Shown: positions 8,941 through 16,858 of the stretch, in pieces
Position numbering within the stretch: the stretch's first letter is position 1
Layout: every line of letters begins with the position of its first letter
Source of the DNA: Leclercia adecarboxylata
GTDB lineage: Bacteria; Pseudomonadota; Gammaproteobacteria; Enterobacterales; Enterobacteriaceae
DNA length: 64,000 nucleotides
NCBI RefSeq assembly: GCF_023639785.1
Contig: NZ_CP098325.1
Coordinates: 1,674,001 to 1,738,000, forward strand
Reading direction: 5' to 3'
Notes under the pieces: generated by a model
Databases searched by the model: none
The model's input: only the letters and a program-made list of their open reading frames with translations
Told to the model about the DNA's origin: nothing
Position numbers and translations under genes: made by a program

Positions 8941-9028
8941 TGGCGGTGAGGGGGGGATTCGAACCCCCGATACGTTGCCGTATACACACTTTCCAGGCGT
9001 GCTCCTTCAGCCACTCGGACACCTCACC
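8941..9028 (-). tRNA. tRNA-Ser(GGA), first copy
   Basis: An 88-nt class II tRNA gene with encoded CCA. The minus strand begins GGTGAGGTGTCCGAGTGG and has a long variable arm (TATACGGCAACGTAT). The T loop is GGTTCGAATCC. The anticodon GGA corresponds to plus-strand TCC at 8992-8994. The sequence is identical to the second copy at 12300-12387 and to what I recall of E. coli tRNA-Ser(GGA). It has its own strong promoter and terminator, so it should be expressed. Confidence 0.97.
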
Positions 9029-9070
9029 ATATTGTTTTGCTGCCTTTCCTCTCGGGGGCAACGGGGCGCT

Positions 9071-9099
9071 ACTATAGGGAGTCAGGCTAAAACGGTCAA
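9071..9099 (-). promoter_or_regulatory. Promoter of first tRNA-Ser gene
   Basis: On the minus strand a -35 TTGACC (9094-9099), a 17-bp spacer and a -10 TATAGT (9071-9076) are followed by the GC-rich discriminator AGCGCCCC. Such discriminators are typical of stringently controlled stable RNA promoters. Confidence 0.85.
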
Positions 9100-9140
9100 G
9101 CAGATTTTCTGCTTAACTGCGCATTCGGTTAAGCAATAAG

Positions 9141-9170
9141 CAGCTACACGGCTTTCAGGCCGTGTAGCTG
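9141..9170 (-). terminator. Hairpin downstream of the YcaC-like gene
   Basis: A perfect 12-bp stem (CAGCTACACGGC ... GCCGTGTAGCTG, 6-nt loop) lies 5 bp past the stop at 9175. It has no T tract, so termination would be weak or factor-assisted. Confidence 0.55.
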
Positions 9171-9174
9171 GCAT

Positions 9175-9852
9175 TTAGCGCTGTGAATCGAGGGCCTCAC
9201 CGTTCTTCACCACCTCTTGCGCCTTCCCGTGACTTTCAATCAGCAACTGATAGGCCGGGAAAATGTGGGTGTAGACTTCCGCCCACGCTGCGGCATCCTC
9301 GCGATTCCAGGTGCGCTGGATCTCCGAGGCAACAGCGGCGGTATCCATCGGCACCACGCCAGCCTGTACGACACGCGCCAGGGTGATCTCCTGGGCCATT
9401 TTGCTGTAGGTGCCCGAGGCATCGATCACCGCAAACACTTTATAACCGTCGGCTACCGCGCTGATTGACGGAAAAGCCATGCAGAGGCTGGTGATCGTCC
9501 CGGCGATAATCAGTGTTTTGCGCCCGGTCGCCTTTACAGCGGCGACAAAATCCGGGTTATCCCAGGCGTTAATCTCTCCTTTACGCGCCACATACTGCGC
9601 ATGCGGCGCATTGGCGTGGATCTCAGGGATCAGCGGCCCGTTTGGTCCTTGAGGCACGGAGGCCGTGGTGATCACCGGGATGTTCGCGAGGCTCGCGATT
9701 TTGGCCAGGGCTGCGGCGCGGGCGCGCAGCTCCGGCATCGGCATATCACCAACGGTCTGGAACAAGCCGCTCTGGTGATCGATAAGCAACATGACCGCGT
9801 CCTCGACATCAATAGCCGGACGTGCACCGTTAAAGTTAGCTGGGGTAGACAT
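9175..9852 (-). CDS. Isochorismatase-family cysteine hydrolase, YcaC-like
   Basis: This 225-residue cytoplasmic hydrolase resembles E. coli YcaC. The start at 9852 follows TAAAGGAG, 9 nt upstream. Visible family features are LLIDHQSG with Asp25, GPNGPLIPE, GEINAWDNPDF, and the nucleophile region TSLCMAFP with Cys124; Lys91 may complete the Asp-Lys-Cys triad. The substrate of YcaC-type enzymes is unknown. The gene follows the pirin gene by 20 bp on the same strand, so the two form an operon. The divergent LysR gene is the likely regulator. Confidence 0.85.
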   Translation of the reverse strand: MSTPANFNGARPAIDVEDAVMLLIDHQSGLFQTVGDMPMPELRARAAALAKIASLANIPVITTASVPQGPNGPLIPEIHANAPHAQYVARKGEINAWDNPDFVAAVKATGRKTLIIAGTITSLCMAFPSISAVADGYKVFAVIDASGTYSKMAQEITLARVVQAGVVPMDTAAVASEIQRTWNREDAAAWAEVYTHIFPAYQLLIESHGKAQEVVKNGEALDSQR

Positions 9853-9872
9853 AGTTAACTCCTTTATTACAT

Positions 9873-10733
9873 TCACATCTGACCGAAACGGCCGGAATTG
9901 AAATCGCGAATGGCTTCGGCGATTTCGCTTTTACTGTTCATCACAAACGGGCCATAGCCCACAATCGGCTCATTCAGGGGCTCTCCGGCCATCAGCAGCA
10001 ATTTGGCATCGCTACTGGCTTCCAGATGCAGCTTCTCCCCCGCCTGACTCAGCACCACCATCTGGGCTTCACCTGCCTGTGCGGTACCGTTCACCGTCAC
10101 ATTACCCTCCAGCACCACCAGCGCGGTGCTCCAGCCTTCAGGCTGAGCGAGGGTGAGATGGCTGCCCTGACGCAGGGCAATATCCCAGACGTTCAGCGGC
10201 GAATATGTGTGCGCCGGACCGGTGGTCTCCTCGTAGCGACCGGCGATCACCCGCAGCGAACCGCTGTTGTCGGGCAGCGTTACTACCGGGATCTGATTTT
10301 TGGTGATGCTCTGATAGCCCGGCGTCGCCATCTTGTCCCTGGCGGGCAGGTTGACCCACAGCTGCATCATTTTTAGCTCGCCCCCTTTCTGCGCAAAGGC
10401 GCTGGAATGGAACTCCTCATGAAGAATGCCAGCGCCTGCCGTCATCCACTGCACGTCGCCCGGGCCAATCACGCCGCCTTTGCCGGTGGAGTCGCGATGT
10501 TCCACTTCGCCGGAATAGACGATGGTGACCGTTTCAAAGCCACGGTGGGGATGCTCGCCCACGCCGCGTTTTGCGCCATCCGCCGGGAAGGTATAAGGCC
10601 CGGCATAATCAAGCAGTAAAAACGGGCTCAGCGGTTCACCCTGTGTCTGGTAAGAAAACATCGAACGCACCGGGAAACCGTCGCCAACCCAGTGCTGACG
10701 GGGTGCGGTATAAATGCCTGTTACGTTTTTCAT
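9873..10733 (-). CDS. Pirin-family bicupin (quercetinase-like)
   Basis: This 286-residue protein has the pirin N-terminal cupin with metal-binding motifs GEHPHRGFETVT, HRDSTG and ILHEEFH, then a Pirin_C domain. Some bacterial pirins (for example E. coli YhhW) have quercetin 2,3-dioxygenase activity; others are regulatory. The start at 10733 has CAGGAG at a good distance; a longer frame to 10814 lacks this. It is the first gene of a two-gene operon with the YcaC-like hydrolase, divergent from a LysR regulator. A role in breakdown of an aromatic or electrophilic compound is inference. Confidence 0.85.
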   Translation of the reverse strand: MKNVTGIYTAPRQHWVGDGFPVRSMFSYQTQGEPLSPFLLLDYAGPYTFPADGAKRGVGEHPHRGFETVTIVYSGEVEHRDSTGKGGVIGPGDVQWMTAGAGILHEEFHSSAFAQKGGELKMMQLWVNLPARDKMATPGYQSITKNQIPVVTLPDNSGSLRVIAGRYEETTGPAHTYSPLNVWDIALRQGSHLTLAQPEGWSTALVVLEGNVTVNGTAQAGEAQMVVLSQAGEKLHLEASSDAKLLLMAGEPLNEPIVGYGPFVMNSKSEIAEAIRDFNSGRFGQM

Positions 10734-10843
10734 CGTGTTCTCCTGATGTTCGGTTGATGTAATTAGCTTATATTCAGGTTTAATACCCCGGTAGATAGTT
10801 AAAATGAGTTGCACTGTTCTGTTTATGGAACGATGAGGGCGTG

Positions 10844-11749
10844 ATGCAGGATCTCAATGATTTCGTGTGGTTTGTTAAGGTGGTCGATCACGGTGGATTT
10901 GCGGCGGCAGGAAGGGCGCTGGATCTGCCAAAGTCCCGGCTAAGCCGACGGATTGCCCAGCTCGAGGCGCGTCTTGGCGTGCGTCTGATTCAGCGGACAA
11001 CGCGGCAGTTTACGGTGACGGAGGTGGGGCAGACTTTTTATCAGCACTGCAAGGCGATGCTGGTGGAGGCCGAGGCGGCAGAAGAGGCGGTTGCCGCGTT
11101 GCAGGCTGAACCGCGCGGCATGGTGAGAGTTACCTGTCCGGTTACGCTGCTGCACGTTCATGTCGGACCGATGCTGGCAAAATTTATGGCGCGCTACCCC
11201 GGTATTAACCTGCAGCTTGAGGCAACAAACCGGCGGGTGGATCTGGTGGCGGAGGGCATTGACATCGCCATCCGGGTGCGTCCTCGCCCGTTTGATGACA
11301 GCGATCTGGTCCTGCGGGTGTTGGCCGACAGGGGGCATTGCCTGGTGGCGGCACCGCAGCTGATTCAGCGGCTGGGTGTGCCGACGATGCCATCGGAACT
11401 CAGTGCCTGGCCAGGCTTGAGTCTGGGGGAGGGCAGGCAGATCCATAGATGGACGTTAAGCGGGCCGGAAGGGGCAAAGGCGGAAGTCCATTTTCAGCCG
11501 CGCCTCATTACCACCGACATGCTGGCGCTGCGGGAAGCGGCAATGGCGGGAGTGGGGCTGGTGCAGTTACCCATTTTGATGGTTAAAGACCAACTGGCAT
11601 CCGGGGAGTTAATAAAGATGCTGGAGGCATGGGAGCCACGACGAGAAGTGATCCATGCGGTTTATCCCTCCCGGCGCGGGCTGTTGCCCTCCGTCAGAAC
11701 GCTGGTGGATTTTTTGACCGAGGAGTATGCGAGGATGGTGGAAGAATGA
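10844..11749 (+). CDS. LysR-family transcriptional regulator
   Basis: A 301-residue LysR-type regulator. The N-terminal helix-turn-helix is visible (FVWFVKVVDHGGFAAAGRALDLPKSRLSRRIAQLEARLGVRL), and a LysR substrate-binding domain follows. ATG 10844 is preferred over GTG 10841 because GAGGG ends 4 bp before it. It is transcribed away from the pirin/YcaC-like pair across a 110-bp gap. This is the classic arrangement for a LysR protein controlling its neighbours in response to their substrate. The inducer is unknown. Confidence 0.88.
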   Translation: MQDLNDFVWFVKVVDHGGFAAAGRALDLPKSRLSRRIAQLEARLGVRLIQRTTRQFTVTEVGQTFYQHCKAMLVEAEAAEEAVAALQAEPRGMVRVTCPVTLLHVHVGPMLAKFMARYPGINLQLEATNRRVDLVAEGIDIAIRVRPRPFDDSDLVLRVLADRGHCLVAAPQLIQRLGVPTMPSELSAWPGLSLGEGRQIHRWTLSGPEGAKAEVHFQPRLITTDMLALREAAMAGVGLVQLPILMVKDQLASGELIKMLEAWEPRREVIHAVYPSRRGLLPSVRTLVDFLTEEYARMVEE

Positions 11750-11894
11750 TTGTGGGTATTATGTAGGTCGGGTAAGCGAAGCGCCACCCGACGCTTTGTT
11801 CCCTCGCCCCTTTGGGGAGAGGGTTAGGGTGAGGGGCCCGGCGTGCACGTTGCCAAAACTGGCACCGGGGGGGATTGACTCGCTGGCGCTCGCC

Positions 11895-11972
11895 GTTACT
11901 CGGCCCATCCCTGGGCCTCGCCCCTTCGGGGCCAACGCAAGCGTTGTTCAAAAACGCTCCCGGCGTTTTTGT
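11895..11972. repeat. 78-bp hairpin module inserted in array unit 2, copy 2
   Basis: This is the counterpart of 8537-8614, with the same three palindromes and only a few substitutions. Both arrays having it at the same place means the insertion came before the duplication. Confidence 0.7.
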
Positions 11973-12076
11973 GCGGGCAGCCCACTCACTGCGTTCGCGG
12001 TCTGTCCAACTGGCTGCGCCAGTTGTCGAACCCCGGTCGGGGGTTCTCATCCCCCCCGCAGCGAAGAATATAAAAG

Positions 12077-12102
12077 AAAAAAGCCCGTACTTTCGTACGA
12101 GC
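12077..12102 (-). terminator. Second array terminator, copy 2
   Basis: Minus-strand GCTCGTAC GAAA GTACGGGC with six following T lies 15 nt past the tRNA-end relic at 12117-12135. Confidence 0.75.
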
Positions 12103-12116
12103 TCTTATCTCGAATA

Positions 12117-12135
12117 TGGCGGTGAGGGGGGGATT
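12117..12135 (-). repeat. 19-nt tRNA-Ser 3'-end relic, copy 2
   Basis: Identical to the last 19 nt of the tRNA gene at 12300, with an offset of 183 bp. It is followed by the same terminator as the real gene. Confidence 0.85.
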
Positions 12136-12259
12136 GACTCGCTGGCGCTCGCCCTGCGGGCAGCCTGTTCGCTGCGCTCTCAGTCTGTCCAACTGGCTGC
12201 GCCAGTTGTCGAACCCCGGTCGGGGGTTCTCATCCCCCCCGCAGCGGAGAATATAAAAG

Positions 12260-12285
12260 AAAAAAGCCCGTACTTTCGTACGAGC
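12260..12285 (-). terminator. Terminator of second tRNA-Ser gene
   Basis: Minus-strand GCTCGTAC GAAA GTACGGGC is followed by T residues, 15 nt beyond the tRNA 3' end. Confidence 0.9.
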
Positions 12286-12299
12286 TCTTATCTCGAATA

Positions 12300-12387
12300 T
12301 GGCGGTGAGGGGGGGATTCGAACCCCCGATACGTTGCCGTATACACACTTTCCAGGCGTGCTCCTTCAGCCACTCGGACACCTCACC
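12300..12387 (-). tRNA. serX: tRNA-Ser(GGA), second copy (serX position)
   Basis: An 88-nt class II tRNA with encoded CCA, identical to the copy at 8941-9028. The anticodon GGA corresponds to plus-strand TCC at 12351-12353. Its place directly upstream of, and divergent from, ghrA matches E. coli serX, so this is the likely ancestral copy. It has its own promoter. Confidence 0.97.
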
Positions 12388-12421
12388 ATATTGTTATCCC
12401 GTTGCTGCCGGGACGGGCGCT

Positions 12422-12450
12422 AATGTAAGGAAAAGCCTGACTGACGTCAA
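12422..12450 (-). promoter_or_regulatory. Promoter of serX
   Basis: Minus-strand -35 TTGACG (12445-12450), 17-bp spacer and -10 TACATT (12422-12427), then AGCGCCC as a GC-rich discriminator. The spacer differs from that of the first copy although the boxes and discriminator are kept. Confidence 0.8.
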
Positions 12451-12615
12451 TCAACTTTTTCAGTAAATTAGCGCGTTAAGACAAACTTCCACCAACCTGA
12501 TTTTTAATTGCGCTGAAAGTGCCTTTTTTATCTACAACGACCCTGGCCGCAAATTTTGTTATGCTGCAATGCAGTTGAAAATGAACGTAAAACAGCGCAA
12601 CAGAAGGCAATCGCA

Positions 12616-13554
12616 ATGGACATTATTTTTTACCACCCAACATTTGATAACGCTTACTGGATAAAAACACTCTCGGCGGCGCTGCCGGGCGCGCGGGTGC
12701 GGGAGTGGAAGCGCGGCGATAACGAGCCGGCGGACTATGCCCTGGTGTGGCACCCGCCGGTTGAGATGCTGCAGGGCCGCAAGCTGAAAGCGGTATTTGC
12801 CCTCGGGGCAGGGGTGGACTCGATACTTAGCAAGCTCAAGGCACACCCGGAAATGCTGGCCGAGTCCATCCCGCTGTTTCGCCTCGAAGATACCGGCATG
12901 GGCCAGCAGATGCAGGAGTATGCGGTCAGCCAGGTGCTGCACTGGTTCCGCCGGTTCGACGACTACCAGGCGCTTAAACAGCAGGCCCGCTGGGAACCCC
13001 TGGCCGATTATCCGCGCGAAGAGTTTACCATTGGCATCCTCGGTGCCGGCGTATTGGGATCGAAAGTGGCCGAGGCGCTGGCACCCTGGGGCTTCCCGCT
13101 GCGCTGCTGGAGCCGTACCCGCAAGAGCTACCCTGGCGTCACCAGTTTTGCAGGGAAAGAGGAGCTGCCTCAGTTTTTACAGGGCACGCGAGTGCTGATT
13201 AACCTGCTGCCAAATACGGGTGAAACCGTTGGCATCATTAATAAGGACCTTATCAGCCAGCTGGCGGATAACAGCTATCTGATGAACCTGGCGCGCGGCG
13301 TACACGTGGTGGAAGCCGATCTGCTGGCGGCGCTTGAGAGCGGCAAGCTGAAAGGCGCGATGCTGGATGTCTACAGTAAAGAGCCGTTACCCGCTGACAA
13401 CCCCCTGTGGGCGCACCCGCGCGTGGCCATGACGCCGCACATTGCGGCAGTGACCCGTCCGGCAGAAGCCATCGACTATATTGCCCGCACCATCTCCCAA
13501 CTGGAGAAGGGCGAGCAGGTCACCGGGCAGGTCGACAGACAGCGCGGTTACTGA
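12616..13554 (+). CDS. ghrA: GhrA glyoxylate/hydroxypyruvate reductase A
   Basis: GhrA is a cytoplasmic NADPH-dependent reductase that converts glyoxylate to glycolate and hydroxypyruvate to glycerate. It is a D-isomer-specific 2-hydroxyacid dehydrogenase of 312 residues, as in E. coli. The nucleotide-binding motif [12 protein letters not shown] is visible. The catalytic set is Arg227 (NLARG), Glu256 (KEP) and His275 (TPHIAA). The start at 12616 is chosen from the conserved N-terminus [10 protein letters not shown]; the in-frame extension upstream is not conserved. A terminator follows directly. Confidence 0.96.
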   Translation: MDIIFYHPTFDNAYWIKTLSAALPGARVREWKRGDNEPADYALVWHPPVEMLQGRKLKAVFALGAGVDSILSKLKAHPEMLAESIPLFRLEDTGMGQQMQEYAVSQVLHWFRRFDDYQALKQQARWEPLADYPREEFTIGILGAGVLGSKVAEALAPWGFPLRCWSRTRKSYPGVTSFAGKEELPQFLQGTRVLINLLPNTGETVGIINKDLISQLADNSYLMNLARGVHVVEADLLAALESGKLKGAMLDVYSKEPLPADNPLWAHPRVAMTPHIAAVTRPAEAIDYIARTISQLEKGEQVTGQVDRQRGY

Positions 13555-13557
13555 GTC

Positions 13558-13582
13558 AAACCCGGCGCTTGCCGGGTTTTTG
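13558..13582 (+). terminator. ghrA terminator
   Basis: CCCGGC GCTT GCCGGG followed by TTTTT, 6 bp past the ghrA stop. Confidence 0.88.
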
Positions 13583-13637
13583 CTAATAAACGCCCGTGAT
13601 AACTGCTATCCTTTGGGAAACAAGAGAGGAGAGAACG

Positions 13638-14375
13638 ATGTACCCCGTTGACCTGCATATGCACACCGTCGCCAGTACCCACGCCTACAGCAACCTTCAT
13701 GACTACATCGCCCAGGCTAAACAAAAGAACATCAAGCTCTTTGCGATCACCGATCATGGCCCGGATATGGCAGATGCTCCACACTACTGGCACTTTGTGA
13801 ATATGCGCATCTGGCCGCGGGTGGTGGACGGCGTCGGGATCCTGCGCGGGATTGAGGCCAATATCAAAAACACCCAGGGTGAAATTGACTGTACCGGCCC
13901 GATGCTTACCTCTCTTGATCTGATCCTCGCCGGTTTTCACGAGCCTGTTTTCGCCCCTCAGGATCGGGCGACCAACACCGAGGCGATGATCGCCACTATC
14001 GCCAGCGGTAACGTACATATCATCAGCCATCCGGGTAACCCGAAATACCCGATCGACATTCAGGCTGTCGCTCAGGCAGCGGCAGAGCATCGCGTGGCGC
14101 TGGAGATCAACAACTCCTCCTTTATTCACTCCCGCAAGGGCAGTGAAGCGAACTGCCTGGCAGTCGCGGCAGCGGTGAAGGAGGCCGGGGGCTACGTGGC
14201 GCTGGGCTCGGATTCTCACACTGCCTTCACCCTCGGCGATTTTAGCGAATGCCGCAAAATCCTCGACGAGGTGGACTTCCCGGAAGATCGCATCCTCAAT
14301 GTCACTCCGCGCAGAATGCTGGATTTCCTCGAATCGCGCGGCATGGCGCCGATTACCGAATTTGCCGAATTTTAA
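13638..14375 (+). CDS. ycdX: YcdX PHP-superfamily zinc phosphatase
   Basis: YcdX is a cytoplasmic PHP-domain hydrolase with a trinuclear zinc site and phosphatase activity; in E. coli it has been linked to swarming. The 245 residues show the expected ligands His7, His9, His15, His40 and Glu73, plus the later motifs ISHPGNP and GSDSHTA. The start at 13638 follows GAGAGGAGAG. ycdY follows after 20 bp and encodes its chaperone, so they are one unit. Confidence 0.95.
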   Translation: MYPVDLHMHTVASTHAYSNLHDYIAQAKQKNIKLFAITDHGPDMADAPHYWHFVNMRIWPRVVDGVGILRGIEANIKNTQGEIDCTGPMLTSLDLILAGFHEPVFAPQDRATNTEAMIATIASGNVHIISHPGNPKYPIDIQAVAQAAAEHRVALEINNSSFIHSRKGSEANCLAVAAAVKEAGGYVALGSDSHTAFTLGDFSECRKILDEVDFPEDRILNVTPRRMLDFLESRGMAPITEFAEF

Positions 14376-14395
14376 CTGTGTAATGGACTAAATAA

Positions 14396-14950
14396 ATGAA
14401 CGAGTTTTCCATCCTCTGTCGCGTACTGGGTTCTCTTTACTATCGCCAGCCGCAGGATCCGCTGCTGGTACCGCTGTTTACCTTGATCCGCGAAGGCAAG
14501 CTGGCCCAGAACTGGCCGCTTGAGCAGGATGAGCTGTTGCAGCGTCTGCAGAACAGCTGCGATATGCAGCAGGTGTCTGCCGATTACAATGCGCTGTTTG
14601 TGGGCGAAGAGTGTCGCGTATCGCCGTACCGCTCCGCCTGGGAAGAGGGCGCGACCGAAGCCGAAGTACGGGCGTTTCTCTCTGAACGCGGGATGCCGCT
14701 GACCGATACTCCAGCCGATCATCTCGGTACGCTGCTGCTGGCGGCTTCATGGATTGAAGATCACGCGGCGGAAGATGAAAACGAGGCGCTGGAAACCCTC
14801 TTCGGGGAGTTCATCCTGCCGTGGAGCGGGGCGTTTCTCGGCAAGGTTGAAGCCCATGCCACCTCCCCATTCTGGCGCACCATGGCCCCGTTGACCCGCG
14901 ACGCCATTGCCGCCATGTGGGACGAACTGCAGGAAGAGAATGAAGAGTGA
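14396..14950 (+). CDS. ycdY: YcdY TorD-family chaperone
   Basis: YcdY is a 184-residue, all-helical cytoplasmic chaperone of the TorD/DmsD redox-enzyme maturation family. It is reported to help YcdX acquire zinc. The family stretch YNALFVGEE...PYRSAWEEG is visible near residues 62-85. The length equals E. coli YcdY. It lies 20 bp after ycdX on the same strand. Confidence 0.94.
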   Translation: MNEFSILCRVLGSLYYRQPQDPLLVPLFTLIREGKLAQNWPLEQDELLQRLQNSCDMQQVSADYNALFVGEECRVSPYRSAWEEGATEAEVRAFLSERGMPLTDTPADHLGTLLLAASWIEDHAAEDENEALETLFGEFILPWSGAFLGKVEAHATSPFWRTMAPLTRDAIAAMWDELQEENEE

Positions 14951-15046
14951 TTTAGATCACTTTTTCAATGTAACAACAAATCTCTATTTGCATATTATGT
15001 GTTCCTGATCGCATTTCATGGCCGCGTATCTGCTAAGATGCGCGCC

Positions 15047-15529
15047 ATGAACATACTACTCTCTATCGCAATCACGACAGGCATCCTCTCCGGGTTATGG
15101 GGCTGGGTTGCTGTCTCTCTCGGGCTGCTCAGCTGGGCGGGCTTTCTCGGCTGCACGGCCTATTTTGCCTGCCCACAGGGTGGCGTGAAGGGGCTGTTAA
15201 TCTCGGCCTGTACCCTGATGAGCGGCGTGGCGTGGGCGATGATTATCATCCACGGCAGCGCGCTGGCACCTCAGCTGGACATCCTCGGCTACGTCATGAC
15301 CGGCGTGGTGGCATTTCTGATGTGCATTCAGGCCAAACATCTGCTGCTGTCGTTTGTTCCTGGCACCTTTATGGGGGCCTGCGCCACCTTTGCAGGGCAG
15401 GGGGACTGGCGGCTGGTGGTGCCTTCGCTGTTACTGGGGCTGGTGTTTGGTTACGCAATGAAAAACAGCGGACTCTGGCTGGCGGCGCGACGAGAAAAAG
15501 CCCGCAACGTCACGGCGTTGAGCGAATAA
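15047..15529 (+). CDS. ycdZ: YcdZ inner-membrane protein, DUF1097
   Basis: A small inner-membrane protein of unknown function with about five hydrophobic segments, 160 residues. It belongs to the DUF1097 family and matches the E. coli YcdZ start MNILLSIAITTGILSG. A longer frame from 14999 exists, but the conserved start is at 15047. It shares a bidirectional terminator with the oncoming csgG. Confidence 0.9.
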   Translation: MNILLSIAITTGILSGLWGWVAVSLGLLSWAGFLGCTAYFACPQGGVKGLLISACTLMSGVAWAMIIIHGSALAPQLDILGYVMTGVVAFLMCIQAKHLLLSFVPGTFMGACATFAGQGDWRLVVPSLLLGLVFGYAMKNSGLWLAARREKARNVTALSE

Positions 15530-15559
15530 AAAAGGCGAGACCCCGGTCTCGCCTTTTTA
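15530..15559. terminator. Bidirectional terminator between ycdZ and csgG
   Basis: AAAAAGGCGAGAC and GTCTCGCCTTTTT form a long stem around CCCG. T runs occur in both directions, fitting the convergent genes on either side. Confidence 0.92.
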
Positions 15560-15571
15560 ATGCGCTTTCTG

Positions 15572-16405
15572 TCAGGATTCCGGCGGCGAAGACATCTCGC
15601 GGTATTTCACCAGAACATCGTTTTTCACTTCGTTTTTGTTTTGCAGATCCCACAATCCGCGATCGATACCGTCGTTAATCAGGAAGATCACCCCGGTTTC
15701 GATTGCCGACATCAGGCAGAGCATGACCGGCTCATTAGAGGTATACCCGATTTCGCCTTCCAGCAGTCGCTGGTAGTCGATGAAGCGGAACACCCCGGCC
15801 TGCACTTCATACGAGAGAATAGTTTTGCTGGTGGTAACGGACGATAATATTTCGCCGGTACTGACGTTGACCACACGCAGGTTTACCGCAATCTGGTCAA
15901 GCTGGTACTGCGTATCGCCGCCGATACCGAAGTAACGGGCCCCCACACCGCCCGATTTCACATTACTTTCGTAGCCGATAATTGAACCTTCGACCATAAC
16001 GTTTGCTGCCGTCAGCGAATGCAACGGAATGCGGTTGTTCATCGCAACCGTGCCGTTATCCTGCGCAGCACGAATGATCTTACGTTCGTTGAGCAGGTTT
16101 TGCAGCCCCTGACGTTCCAGAGGAATAAACCAGCGAGAATCTTTTAACGCAGTGACCAGCATGGCGGTGGCGCTTTGCGGGACAGCCGTTGAGAAGTTAC
16201 TTGCCGGATACGGTTTAAACTGCCCGGTTTCATCCTGAATATTATAAACCGACACGTAGATCTTACCCGTTGGCAATGGCAATTTGGTTAAATCACGATA
16301 GCTCTGGGCGCGAGGCATTAATGTCGGTTTCGCCGCTTCTTTCGGAGGAGCAGTTAAACAACCGCTCAATAAGCACACTGCAACAAGGAGGAGAAAGCGC
16401 TGCAT
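15572..16405 (-). CDS. csgG: CsgG curli secretion channel lipoprotein
   Basis: CsgG forms the nonameric outer-membrane pore that exports the curli subunits CsgA and CsgB. The 277-residue precursor has a lipobox LLSGC with the lipidated Cys16. It is near-identical to E. coli CsgG across the protein (for example YNIQDETGQFKPYPASNF and SGGVGARYFGIGGDT). It is the last gene of csgDEFG, 26 bp after csgF. Confidence 0.97.
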   Translation of the reverse strand: MQRFLLLVAVCLLSGCLTAPPKEAAKPTLMPRAQSYRDLTKLPLPTGKIYVSVYNIQDETGQFKPYPASNFSTAVPQSATAMLVTALKDSRWFIPLERQGLQNLLNERKIIRAAQDNGTVAMNNRIPLHSLTAANVMVEGSIIGYESNVKSGGVGARYFGIGGDTQYQLDQIAVNLRVVNVSTGEILSSVTTSKTILSYEVQAGVFRFIDYQRLLEGEIGYTSNEPVMLCLMSAIETGVIFLINDGIDRGLWDLQNKNEVKNDVLVKYREMSSPPES

Positions 16406-16431
16406 GATTATTGTCCTTATCTCGACATTTA

Positions 16432-16845
16432 TTAAAAGTCGGTAGAATTGTTTTGCAAGCCCGCAACCTGAATGGTGGAGGTTCTCCCCGTTTTCCGGTC
16501 TGTCACGTTCAGCTGCATTTGACCGTCCGCGTTGGCGATGTCGACAATAAAGTCGCTGGTCACCATTCGGCCAGGTGTGCCGGTATTTATATTGGTCAGC
16601 AGTCCGCCCAGAACCTGGGCCTGGATCGCCTGGGTAAAGTTATCCAGCGCGCTCGGGGTTTCGATACCAAAATCATCCGAGTTTGGATCCGTATAGGAGT
16701 TTTGCGCCTGAGCCGAGTTTAAAAGGAATGAGCCGTTATTTGGGTTTCCACCGAAGTTTGGGTTGCGGAACTGGAAGGTCATATTTCCGGCCCAACTCAG
16801 AGATGGAATAAGCATTAAAGCAACAACTGCATGGACAACACGCAT
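16432..16845 (-). CDS. csgF: CsgF curli assembly factor
   Basis: CsgF is a secreted factor that binds the CsgG pore and anchors the CsgB nucleator at the cell surface. The 137-residue precursor has a signal peptide ending SWA (residue 19). The mature N-terminus [14 protein letters not shown] is the segment that inserts into CsgG in E. coli. The start at 16845 has a GGAGG site. It lies between csgE (13-bp gap) and csgG. Confidence 0.97.
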   Translation of the reverse strand: MRVVHAVVALMLIPSLSWAGNMTFQFRNPNFGGNPNNGSFLLNSAQAQNSYTDPNSDDFGIETPSALDNFTQAIQAQVLGGLLTNINTGTPGRMVTSDFIVDIANADGQMQLNVTDRKTGRTSTIQVAGLQNNSTDF

Positions 16846-16858
16846 AAATGCCTCCGAA

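Larger units (their letters stand above)
8406..9028 (-). repeat. 0.62-kb direct repeat, copy 1 (tRNA-Ser plus downstream array)
   Basis: This 623-bp segment recurs almost identically at 11764-12387 in the same orientation, 3.36 kb away. Read on the minus strand it contains tRNA-Ser(GGA), a terminator hairpin, a repeat unit ending in a 19-nt copy of the tRNA 3' end, a second terminator, a second longer unit, and a REP palindrome. Hairpins CAACTGG...CCAGTTG and GAACCCC...GGGGTTC occur in each unit. Long frames on both strands here are products of the GC-rich palindromes, not genes. Confidence 0.85.
11764..12387 (-). repeat. 0.62-kb direct repeat, copy 2 (tRNA-Ser plus downstream array)
   Basis: This 624-bp segment has the same order of parts as copy 1 and differs by scattered substitutions. 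It starts at the REP palindrome just after the LysR stop and ends at the 5' end of the second tRNA-Ser. Together the copies enclose about 2.7 kb carrying the LysR, pirin and YcaC-like genes. Recombination between them would delete that cassette and leave one tRNA. Confidence 0.85.

Noticed and set aside
8187-9000. CRISPR array
   Set aside because: Repeats are long, palindromic and unequal (141 and 182 bp periods), with no 28-37-bp repeat and unique-spacer pattern, and no cas genes.
8165-9061. A 298-codon frame on the minus strand and several 60-200-codon frames on both strands across the tRNA-Ser arrays
   Set aside because: They run through the tRNA gene, terminators and palindromes on both strands, repeat the same segments, and include tRNA-derived peptide motifs. 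They are by-products of GC-rich repeats, not genes.
8141-12400. Genomic island or prophage inserted at tRNA-Ser
   Set aside because: No integrase, phage or plasmid genes are present, and the duplicated segment extends far beyond an att core. Homologous duplication is a better explanation.
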